Origin: Chromera velia
Taxonomy: Eukaryota; Sar; Chromeraceae
Direction: 5' to 3'
Assembly: GCA_018398765.1 (NCBI GenBank)
Contig: JAHBMJ010005015.1
Location: 16,780 to 74,383 of the forward strand
Length of the DNA: 57,604 nt
The position numbers were made by a program, and so were the translations under genes. Under the pieces are notes generated by a model. It was given only the letters and a program-made list of their open reading frames with translations, was not told where the DNA came from and ran no database searches. Shown here in pieces: positions 12,475 to 22,909 of this stretch; position 1 is the stretch's first letter, and every line of letters begins with the position of its first letter.

Positions 12475-13030
12475 CTCCGGCCTTACACTATACGGTTAGG
12501 AGTAACTACCGGGGGTTTTGATGGTAGCCTTATTTACCGTAAATTTGGTAACCGACGATTGGTCATAAGGGAGGTCCAGGGGCCCTACCACTACCATGGT
12601 AACTGACAGCTAGGGGCCGTGGCGGCGTGGCATTCGAAGAAAAAAAAAAACGTTTCAAAAGTTTTTTGATGCGAATTAACATGCACAATAAAATGCTAAA
12701 TAAAATGATTCTATCGATCTGTAAAAAAAAATATTTTTAAACTTTTTTTGTCTAAATTGCTTCTACAATATCAAAAGCTTGACTTTAACTTACACAAATA
12801 TTTGTTGATATAAAAGAATTTTGTAATAAATCTATTTTTGGTATGTGATTTACCTACTAGTTTGTCCAGCTCAAAAGAACAATTACCACTGTTTTGGTTA
12901 CCAAAACAACGGTAATCAATGTGACTCTGTCTGATTATCATAACCATGATTTTGGTTACCGCACGGTCTAACGGCTGCCTGAGTTACCATCCTAAATTAG
13001 TTATTCCTAACTGTATAGTGTATCCGGCCT
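12475..13030. mobile_element. Probable MITE/foldback element with long imperfect inverted repeats
   Basis: The left arm contains ACACTATACGGTTAGG (from 12485) and the right arm, read on the minus strand, contains ACACTATACAGTTAGG (ending near 13022). Similarity continues inward through TAACTA, ATGGTA and GGTAACC blocks, giving arms of over 100 bp around an AT-rich core. There is no ORF. I could not define a convincing target-site duplication, so the exact ends and superfamily are open. The element sits in an AT-rich island unlike the flanking genes. Confidence 0.5.
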
Positions 13031-13421
13031 GTTACAATAGAAATCAAAAATAGTATTGTAGCTCATACAGACTATATACTACATAGCTGTGTTACTTAGA
13101 AACAGTCAAATAGCTAATCAAAAAGTCTATATAGCAGTTTATGTAGCAGTATAACTTTAAGAAGTTTTGAACATAAGTTTACATAAGTCACAGTAGATAA
13201 AGTATCATATGATATACTAATTATAAAGCTAATTATAAATAAAATGATAAGTTGATATCACTCAACATGTAAGTTGATTTGAATGTTTATATTTGATTGG
13301 GGTGCTCCACACGTTTATTAGGATCACGGGGGTTTCAAATTCAAGCCTAGATTTATAAGCCCTATTAAATGCTCTTTTACTACCATATAAAACGAATAAC
13401 TTTCTAGATGTTTTTACCAAA

Positions 13422-14201
13422 CTATGTACCTTCAGCCAAACGGACGTGCTTTTCAGACGGTCTCTTCTCTACTGAAGCGTTCCTTTCAACACTGCTTCCC
13501 AGCTGGTCTCCCTTTTCTTTTTCCTCTTCCGGTAAATTCTCTCCAACCCCAGGTCCTCCACTAGAAACTTTGTTTCCTTGCCCGTCCAGGGACGCGGAAT
13601 CTGCTTCTGTGTCTCCCTGTGCGCCCTCTTCTGGGGCTTCAGGGAACTCCACAGCAGCGAGGGACGGTCGAGCAGAGGGACCTCCAGAGTCTGAGTGCTC
13701 CTGTGCCGTCCGAGCAACCACGGGAGAACCTTGGGATTCACCGCCCTGCGAGAAGATGCAAAGACCCAAAAAAGAACAGATCGCATAGAAGAAACGAAAC
13801 AAGAGAATCGTGGAGAAAACTGTTGCAAAAGACTCAGCCATCCACCGACGATCCTCAAATCGGCTGAATGAACGCCTTTACGTTGCCAGCATTGTGCGCG
13901 CATTCTTTTTTTTTCGTGCTTCCACCTGCTTTCAACACTGACTCACTGACCGCATTTCTTGCCACTAGTCTGAATGCATATTTACAGTCGGGCTCCAGAC
14001 CCTCGAACCGCACTTCTGCGTCCCCTGAGACCGTGTTTGCGTTTACTTCAATCTCCAGACTCATCAAAGTCTCCCCATCGGGGGGGTGAGAGAATCTGCA
14101 GACACAAACCAGACCAAAGCAATCAAAGAGGAACAATGGAAATTGGATCACTTTGCCGCGCTTGTTTCTCCCAAGAGACACCAGGCAGCTTTCTGACCTG
14201 C

Positions 14202-14243
<42 letters not shown>

Positions 14244-17200
14244 GCGCGCGCGCACATGCACGCGTGAAAACCCAGGTACAGACATGTATTTACACAGACT
14301 TGCACAGATACGTACAAGAGAACACCAAGCGACAAACATACACAGACAAACAGAAAAAGGAGTTGGGTCAGACTGACAAGTCCACAATTGCGGTCTCTTC
14401 CGACCGCAGGCCGAAGAGCAAGTTCTCTAGGTCCGCGCTCCCCGCGTCGCTCAGGTTCAAAATGCCCTCTTCTGTCCGGGCCTCTTCATTTTCTTCTGTC
14501 TGTCCCCGACCCCCGAGAGTCTCTGGGTCCCCGTCGTCCTCCTTTCCCCCCCCCGATTTATCGTCTTCTTCTTGTTTTAAAGGCATCTTTACGCACTCCA
14601 GTCGCAGGGCTAGGGCTGGCGGCTGGCACATCTTCAAGTCAGGGAGTGTCCCTGCATTCAGACGCATAGAGATAGAGCAAGGGCAGAGGAGGCTTCATTT
14701 GCTCAGTCGAAAATAAGAGAAAAAGGGAAAAACACCAGAAAATAAATGGCGAAAGCCAGAAAAAGAGAGAGGGAATTTTAAGAAATGCTCTTTTGAGAGG
14801 GACTGAAAGAGCGTTGAGGCAGACAGCGAGTTGGATAAATGACAGTCAGAAAGGAAAGAACTTCAAAGACCTGGATGCAATGCACATCCACTCACAGGTG
14901 ATTGCAAAAGGTTCCGATCGTGGCAGGAGAATGTAGAGGTTCTTTCCGAGAATTGCTGCGTGCACCATCCATAAATATAATGGGGGGGGTTGAGACGACG
15001 AGAGGGCGTCAGCAAAAGGGGGAAAAATGGCTTTGCATTTGTTTGTATATTTGAAGGATAGAGGTCAAAATTCTACTGCAAGGTAAAGAGAGGATTCTTG
15101 CCAACGGAACAAGACAGCTCATAAAAAAAGAAAAGTAGAGAAAACATAGACTCAATCATACAGGAAAGAACCAGAAACAACACCAATTCTGCTGACGGTC
15201 TCTGAGAAGGTCGACGAGCTCCGTGTGGTCGCAAACACCGGCGGTGGCAAAGGGCACTTCGCACCAGTGCTGCATTCATTCATCAATTTTCATTCATTTG
15301 GTCACACGCAGTCAGCAAGGGCCGTGCAAGTGCTGACATTTCCCAGACGGAACGGTTCCTGCCTTGCAAGTGCGTCGAGCGCATTTCTACGTAACGCTGT
15401 CTTGTGAAGGGGGAATCCACTCTTGAAGCCTCTGTTTTTCTTCTCGGACCTGGCTGATCGAATTCTATTAGACTACTACATGTAGGCGTTGCTGCACCGA
15501 CATACGGGAAGCAAATGACCCCTCACATCTTCTCTCATCTGCGGTTCGAAATAACTCTCCCTCTCTCTGTGGAAAGAGAAAGGCCCTGAGGGCGGGTCTT
15601 ACACGAGTGTTGCCTGACCTTTGCGTTGACAGGAAGATCTAGAGGTTTCATTGCCTGCATGTGAGGAGAAACGAGAACAGAACAGAACAGGGAGGAAGGG
15701 AGGCGGCAAGAAGGGTGCAGAGAAAGCAGCGAGTTCAGAAGCACGGCTTCCTTCTGCTCAGAATGTACAAGCTACTTCCTCCCTGGCTGAAATATTTGAG
15801 AAGGCCTCTACACAGCTGGTGACAGGCAGACCGGCAGGCAGGCAAGCCGATAAATAGAGAGACAGACAGGCAAGCCGGCCGGCAGGCGGACAGAAAATCC
15901 AGCGAACAAGAGCTTTCATGAAAGAAACTGACCTCTACAATAGACCGGTGTCCAGACATGACTGCGCGTTGCAAAGGCGTCTTCTGCGGAGAGACCAAAC
16001 AGAAAGTCACATGGATACAGGTATGGCATATTACAGGAGATGAGGAAAAGAGACAAGAGGTTTTCGATGATAAGCGGACCTCGCGCAAAACGAACGCTCG
16101 TAAGAAACGACGCTCCCATGCACCCACCCACCCCAAATTCATCAAGTCTCCCTGGATTGGCGCCAAGAGAGAGGAGCTCCAGGGCTGCGTCCTCCTTCCC
16201 GTTGCTCACTGCCATCATGAGGGGGGTCCTTCCAAACTGCAAAGAGGCAGGCAGGCAGGCAGGAGGACGGGAGAATGAGTGCCGTGATTCGATTCGCTGC
16301 TGTATTGAGTGAGAATAATGTTTCTGGCTCCAGAGCAGTCAGAAAAGAGTCTGTGGAACTCATTCACCACATTTTGGTTTTTCCAAAAAGGATGAAAGTA
16401 ATGCTGCTGATGATGAAGGGGGTAAAGTCCTAGATTCAGCGAGGCCAAATCTCAAGCCACAGGTAGGGCTCCCGACAACCCGTTGACTTTGCTTCTACTG
16501 TTTCCCCTCAGTAGAAGACCAACTACCTGAAATCCATTTGACACAGATATCCGAGACGGACCTTGTCCTCTGTGTCCACCGGAGAGTCCAATTCCCGCAG
16601 GAGACTGCAGATCCCTGTGTGTCCGTGCCAGGCTGCCCTGTGAATTGGAAGCTCTCCGTTCTGCTCCAGTTCATGCAGTTACAGGAGAAAAGAGGGGTGC
16701 AGCCAAAGTGATGAGTCACGGCTTTCTTTTGACAGAACGAAGAAGAACGGAAGCCGGGAGCAAATTAGGGAGTCCATTTCCATCCAGTTTCTGAAGCAAA
16801 ACACTTTTTCACCTCTCTGTTGGCATTCTTACTGTCAGTTTGGTCGAGAACCAGACTGTGACTTTCAATTGACTGACATCGTTTGGTATTTTGGCAAGTC
16901 TCTTGGGTCCCACTGTTGGATGGTGCTGGTCCAGGCAGGTCCCGAGGTCTTCTATCATTTGCTCGAGGTCACTGCAGGCAGGGCATTCATTCATTCATTC
17001 ATTCATTCATTCGCAGGGAGGGAGGAAGGAAGGAAGAAAGATGTTGTGGAAGGAGGGGTTCAAAAGGCCTTCTGAGAAACTTCAGGTTTTCATTTTCTCA
17101 TTTTGATGCAAGCGTTCCCCTTCTCTTTCTCATCCTGGAAAATGGCAGACCTATTTCTCTGTAACTGACTGCAAAATTCAAGCAACAACAACGATTTTCA

Positions 17201-17984
17201 GCTCATTCTTTCTCTTGTCATCCCTCAATCGTCAGGCATTATGCAGTTTTTAATCTTGCCGAAACTTCACGCGCTTTCTTGCATGATGACGGAGTCACTG
17301 ACTGGTCTGCGCAGATGTGGAAGAGGTTGTCTCCGCCCTCGCTGGTTGCCAGGGGGTCGCATCCGAGGTTGATGAGCAATTTGACCATCGAGGCTCTGTT
17401 CTTTCTCACTGCGAGTGCAAGTGCCGTCTCCTTCATCAACCCGCTCTTCTGCTCTTTGTTGGCCCCGTGGCGGCAGAGGGACTCGCAGAAGGAGGGGTGG
17501 TCCAGGTTCACCGTGTAGTGGAGGGGAGTCAAACCGTCCTGCAGAGGCAACAGCGGAATGCACGGGAAAGCTCGGGCTGGTACTTGTTTGCAGTGGAATG
17601 CATGGGGCTGGCACTTGTTTGCAGAGAAGAAGGAAACAGAAATGCACACCTCCTGTTTGCCCAACAGAGACCAAAACACTCTGCATCACTAACGATACAA
17701 GTGTTTTCACTGATGTATAGCGTGCTCCCTCCAACCAACCTTGTCGAGAGGGCTCCTGAAGCACTTAGCCTGGAAGAGAATGTCCAGAACCTCCAGGTTT
17801 CCCGAGATGGCAGCCAGGTGAAGGGGGGTGCGACCGAACTGCTTACACACGCACGCAGGCACGTGGACACATTCATTTGTGTATTGATCTCTCTCTCTCC
17901 CTCCCTCCCTCCCCCCCCCCCNNNNNNNNNNNNNNNNNNNNNNNNNNCCCCTCTCTCTCTCGCTCTCACTCACTCACTCGCTCA

Positions 17985-18065
<81 letters not shown>

Positions 18066-21000
18066 GGAGAGTGACAGTGGACTGGAAGACATAAAGAGAT
18101 CCTAAGACTGACCGCATCTACATCCTCGACATTCGCTCCAACTCTGCAGACGAAACGAAGGCATCGGAAGAGTGCGTTCCTGATTGGGTGCAGAGAAAAC
18201 AGTCATGCAAGATGTTCTGAAACCATTCCAAAAGAAAAAGAAGCCAAAGGGCTCTGAGCCTCCAAGCAGAGGAAGATTAACCTGCCTGAGTCTCTTCAGG
18301 GAATCAAGAATAAATGTTTCGGATCTCTTTCTTTTTGTTGTGCACGTTCGCCGACTCATTCTTCTTTTAAGTTCATACAGACCCCACCACCCACTCGTCT
18401 GCCTGCCTACCCACTCACTCTACTCACCCCGTCACGACAGCCACAGCTTCTGGGTGTCCCCTCTGTACAGCGATGTGGAGGGGCGTGAAGCTGTGCTGCA
18501 AGCGGATGGGAGAAGAACAGGAAGGGAGACAGGCGAAGACAGGGTGAGGTGGTGAGAGACTATTGCTCTGAATTAGAATTAGAGAAGTGCTAGGGACAGG
18601 CTGTGACCACCAAATAAGTCTGATCTGTTTTGAAATAGAGAAAAGAATAGACGCGACTCTCATGAAGAAAATGGAATCCGCTGACTCAGACACTGACGGA
18701 CCGACCAAGCAAATCACCAACTGACTGACCGACTCACTGACTCACTGACAGACTGACTGACGTCATCGCGAATGTCCAGAGGCATTTTGAATGCCACAAG
18801 AGTCGCAACGCAATCCAGTCTGTCTTTGTGTGCTGCATGGTGGAGTGCAGAAAGGCCCCCCGGAGTTCTGTGTTCGAGGTTGGCCCCTGAGGCTGCAAGG
18901 AGACGTAGAGCCTCCAGGTTCGCGCGCTCCACAGCTGCGACCAGGGGAGTGAAGCCCCTCTGCATGCGAGTGGGCAGGCGGGTAGAACAATCCTTGCAAG
19001 CACTTTGGGCTTTTCTTCTTGCACAGATACAAGGCTCAGCATGCAAACAAATGGAAAACGAGAGGAAGAGGCAGGTGGGGAGATCAGAGATTTACAAACT
19101 GACAGACTGACACCTCTGCATACCAATCGACCAACCAACCGACTGACTGACTGACCAGATCAACCGCCTCCCTGTTTGCCCCCGCATTCAAGAGCGTCTC
19201 TGCCTGAGAGAGGGTCCCAGACTCACACGCCAGGTGCAGGGGGGACTTTCCTTGCTGCGAGCATCACTAAAGGCGGCACATGAGACAGAAGTGCAGACAG
19301 ACAGCGGTAGGTAGGTAGGCAGGCGGGCGGGCAGGTAGACGGACAGACAAGGAAGAGAGTCAGGACCTGGGAGAAACGAGCAAAGAAGAGAAAAAAAAGT
19401 AAATCAGATAGGATAACTCCAGCGAAAACGCAGAGATACTGGAATCCTTCCTGACTGCACAGGACCTTTTCTTTCTGTCTTTGCACGTTGGCCTTCGGTG
19501 CAACATGTATGTTCCCTTTGTGCTTCTGCTTGTGCAGCCGCGTGTGGTCGTACCACTTCTTTGAGAAGTCTCTGAGGAAGGCTGCCGCATCCAGTTGCGC
19601 AGGAAAAGGCATAGACAAACATCATGACAATGACAGAGAGAAGCAACAGACTGTTCTGTATGCTACTTTTCAATGCTACTTACGAAGTCTCCGAGATCTT
19701 TCTTGGCTCCCAGACGAGCCAAATACTCGCACATGAAGACCTGTCCGAATTCCACGGCAAAGTGGAGCGGTGTGCGTCCGTTTGTCTGCATGCACCACTT
19801 GGAGTTGACGGGAGAAGATGTGGGAGCACGAAGCAGCGGTTCATATTAAATGGATTGGTGGACATTTTTACAAATGATGAGGGAGAGAGAAAGAGAGACA
19901 TGAGCTGGCAGATCGATAGATGCAGAGTGGAACATGTGTATCGACGCAGAAAGGGAACAAAACCTAGACACAAAATAAGGGGACGGATGATGCTTCAGCA
20001 GGCAAGACAAGGAAGAGGGCACAGAAGGAGCGAGGAGAGACCACAATCGATCGGCCCGTTCCGTGCCATTCATTACCTAGCCCATTTCCTGTGTTCATTT
20101 ATGGGTTGTATGTAAGGGCTGACGAGTTCTCTCAGGTTCAGTTTGGCACCGTTGCGAGCGAGTTCGGCAATCACGGCCTCGTGGCCGCTTGCTGCTGCGT
20201 AGTGTATCGCAGCCCTCCCAAGCTGCAAAGGAAAGCAGATCGCGCAAAGATCTGAGTGTGGAAGTGAAATTTAAGTTTTCTCAAAGTCTAGTGTACAGTG
20301 GTTGGCTTCCGTGCTTCCACTTCTCTTCCACATGATCTGTTTACTTGGAACTGACCCCATCAGGAATGTTTGAGTGGATTAGTCAGTGACTGAGTGAGTG
20401 AGTGAGTGAATGAATGAATGAATACATGAATGAGTGAGTCGAGAAGGAAAGAAACTCTGTGGGAACAGCATTGTCTTATGGGAGAAGGCGCTTGAAGGGA
20501 AGGGTGTCAGAAATAGAAGGGGAATACGTTGTTGGCACCAAGCACGAGAGCGACACACTCCCATGAAATCTTATGAGGTGAAATACAAGGGACCGACGAC
20601 CTGAATGCCATTGAAAAAGACACAGATCGCCGGCGCCGGTCCAGCCACACACCTTGTCAAGTGCATTGACATTCACTCCCGGTTGGGCGAGAAGAGTCGC
20701 CACCTCCTCCACAACCCCCAAAGCCGCCAGATCGTGAAGCTTGGTGGTCAGCTGGTTGTCTTCGTCTGACAAGCCTGCTGACACTCCAGTGGCTGGAGTC
20801 TCTTTTTGCCGTTCCTTCTCCTTCTCCTTTTCTTTAGGAGGTAGAGGTGCATCCTTACTGCTGGGAGGTTTCAGGTTCTTCGTTTTCTCTCTCTCCCCTC
20901 CCGTCTCCGTCTCCTCTGGCTTCGTCTGAGGAAGGGGGAGACGGGGAACATGTGGAAGTTTCCCTCCTGCTCCAGGCTGCCTCTTGGATCCTTGAGATGA

Positions 21001-22173
21001 TGAACCTGAAGACAAATAACGAGGAGTGAAGCATCCATCAAGAGGCTGAAGAAAGTAGAAGGAACAAAGAGAAGGAGAGAATTAAAAAACCAATCGCTCA
21101 CCTTTGGAGCTCGGTTTGTCGAGATGCGCTTCTGCCAGTACTCTCTCATACTCTGCACTTCTTTCTTGAGACAGTTCTGCCATCTGCGTTCTCTGCTGCC
21201 GAATTTGGTCAGCAATCGTCAGCGATCCTGCAATCGCGCCGTCGGCAACGATAGAAGTTCTCGATGCAGAGGCTCGGCTTGGAGGTTTCAGGGCGCCGGG
21301 TGGAGGGGAACCGGGGGGGGCAAGGAGTTCCTCGCGTAACGAATTCATCACCCCTGACGCGTACTCACTCATACGACGAACTCGGGCTGAGGGTTGCTTG
21401 GGTGAGGGGAAAATTGCATAACCACTCCCCACACTTGAAGTCCGATGGACATCTGTAAGTGGAGGAGGCTGGCCGTCCGCCCCCGTCGCCACAGAAGCCG
21501 TCGACATGCGCTTTCCTGTGGCTCCGCCCCCTGTGGCATCAGAGGCCAACGATGCGCGCTTCCCGACCCCTGTGGCTCCCGCGGTCTCTGAAGCAGTCGA
21601 TGCTCGTTTTTCTGTCGATGCTTCTGGTTCAGGAGAAGTTTCACTCACTGCCTTACTCTGGGTTTCTCCAGGTGTGAGCAGGGTCTTTTCCAAAGGGGGC
21701 GGGCTTTCATTGCGTTGGAAGGGGCTGTCTCGTGATGTGTGTGGGTGGAGAGGGAGGAGATCTGAGGTTTCAGAATCGGTTTCGTCCTTCCGACGCTCCC
21801 TTTCCAGGGCCTTCGCAGCCAACAGAGCAGCAGCTCTCTTCTGTGCCTCTTCCTTGGTGAGAGGGATCCAGTCTTGGTGAGGAGGCTTCCGGGCTCTCCG
21901 GTTGACAGTGCCGAAACCTCCCTGGACAAACGCCGCGGGATTGAGGACCCGGAACGGACGGTCCGTTACGGAGCCTGCCCGTGAATGGGGATGGACACCT
22001 GGTCCCCCCCTGTGTCTCCCTCCCGGGAGAGGGAGCTGCTCTTTCTGCTTTACTTCATGAGGATAGGTCATGAAAGAGGAAGAGGTAACGCTCGCGCGAC
22101 CCGCGTGTGAGAGGATGCTGGGTCGAGCACTCAAGGGTGCAGGGCGAGGAATATGAAGTCCCTCTCCAGACAT
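13422..22173 (-). CDS. Ankyrin-repeat protein with C-terminal fibronectin type III domain
   Basis: Twenty-one exons from ATG 22173 (GTGACCATGTCT context) to the stop at 13422, about 1,250 residues. Exon 1 (21102-22173) is a disordered Ser/Pro/Lys-rich region. Exon 2 (20653-21005) starts the repeats at HDLAALG. Ankyrin exons: 20124-20222, 19684-19785, 19156-19254, 18762-18959, 18428-18495, 18113-18143, 17740-17838, 17303-17538, 16562-16660, 16132-16236, 15933-15983, 15619-15654, 15182-15269. They carry GRTPLHLAA-type signatures. Exon 16878-16971 is a helical linker. Exons 14896-14955, 14378-14651, 13951-14095 and 13422-13745 give an FN3 domain: FAITWTLP, then YAFRLVARNA and GGESQGSP at the G strand, interrupted by a long acidic loop. 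Two points are weak. The join 19684/19581 (exon 19466-19581) needs either a non-preferred GTAGCA donor or an unseen site. The exon ending 15182 uses GTTGTT. The role is probably protein-protein scaffolding. Confidence 0.72.
17878..18062. repeat. Microsatellite with a 26-N assembly gap in an ankyrin-gene intron
   Basis: CT/CCCT repeats run into a C homopolymer, then N from 17922 to 17947, then CTCTCT, CTCA, (CA)n and (GA)n. All of it lies in the intron between exons 17740-17838 and 18113-18143, so the gap does not affect the coding sequence. Confidence 0.92.
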
Positions 22174-22909
22174 GGTCACGTCCGTCGCTTTGTTTGGCGA
22201 CCACAAAATTATTGTAACATAGATTGGTGGAGACGGTGTTTTGGTTGACTGTTCAGTCAGCGAAACCGGCGCTGAGCACTGTGCCCTGCCAGCCGTTCAA
22301 AAGAGGGTCAAGCAGCTGAACCAGCAAGCCTGGAGATTCGAGTTACAATCCAACGCAATTGAGCGCATTTGGCCACTGGCCAGTGAGATACAGGATCATT
22401 TACCGGAGTGAATGTAGACTGCGTGCATGCACAAGTTGCGCATGCAAGCTAGCTATAGAAACTCAAAAAAAGAAACTTCATGCGTGTGCATGCATGCATG
22501 GAAAAAAGAAACGCGCGCGCGCGCTGCGCGCGCGGCTCATCTACCTGCACATGCGCCTGGAACAAACACGCGTTTTTGTCTGCCAGATCGAGCGCATATG
22601 ATCGAGCGAACAACACAACGGCCCTTTCACGGAGACGCCGCAACGCGGTCGACGATGGTCGACATTGGTCGACCGATTGCCCGATCGATCGAAGACGATC
22701 GAAGAACTTTAACACCGATCCATCGGCTTATCGATAGAACTGTGTTTGCCCAGCAGTAAGCTGCATGCTCAGCAAAGTGAAACTGAACACGCCGTTTACC
22801 GGTACATCTGCAATCAGAGGTACTGAAGGAGGTGACTATAATTAAGCGAAGAGACGGGAGGTGACTTACATTCTCTCTCCTCGCTTTTTTGGTTTTGATT
22901 CTGTCCATC
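22174..22909. promoter_or_regulatory. Divergent intergenic region with GGTCGAC triplet and TGCATGC cluster
   Basis: This 736-bp gap lies between the head-to-head ankyrin and acidic-protein genes. It contains three GGTCGAC copies at 22647, 22657 and 22667 (10-bp period), a GATCGATCGAAGACGATCGAAG stretch after them, GTGCATGC near 22424, TGCATGCATGCATG near 22488-22501, and a GCGC alternating tract near 22514-22533. No exon is supported. Probable bidirectional promoter. Confidence 0.45.

Larger units (their letters stand above)
11163..13421. other. Convergent intergenic region
   Basis: This lies between the stop of the plus-strand membrane protein gene and the stop of the minus-strand ankyrin gene. 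It holds a GAAA/GACA microsatellite (11365-11505), a possible AATAAA at 11370, and from about 11950 a sharp drop to AT-rich sequence that contains an inverted-repeat element described separately. I see no supportable coding exon. Confidence 0.7.

Noticed and set aside
17239-17302. Ankyrin gene ending at the TAA after exon 17303-17538
   Set aside because: A GTCAGT donor at 17302 joins in phase to 16878-16971 and on to further ankyrin exons and the FN3 domain, so a longer gene fits better, although an alternative short transcript remains possible.
17317-18105. 262-codon plus-strand frame across the N gap
   Set aside because: It runs through N and microsatellite sequence and is antisense to ankyrin exons with clear domain and phase support.
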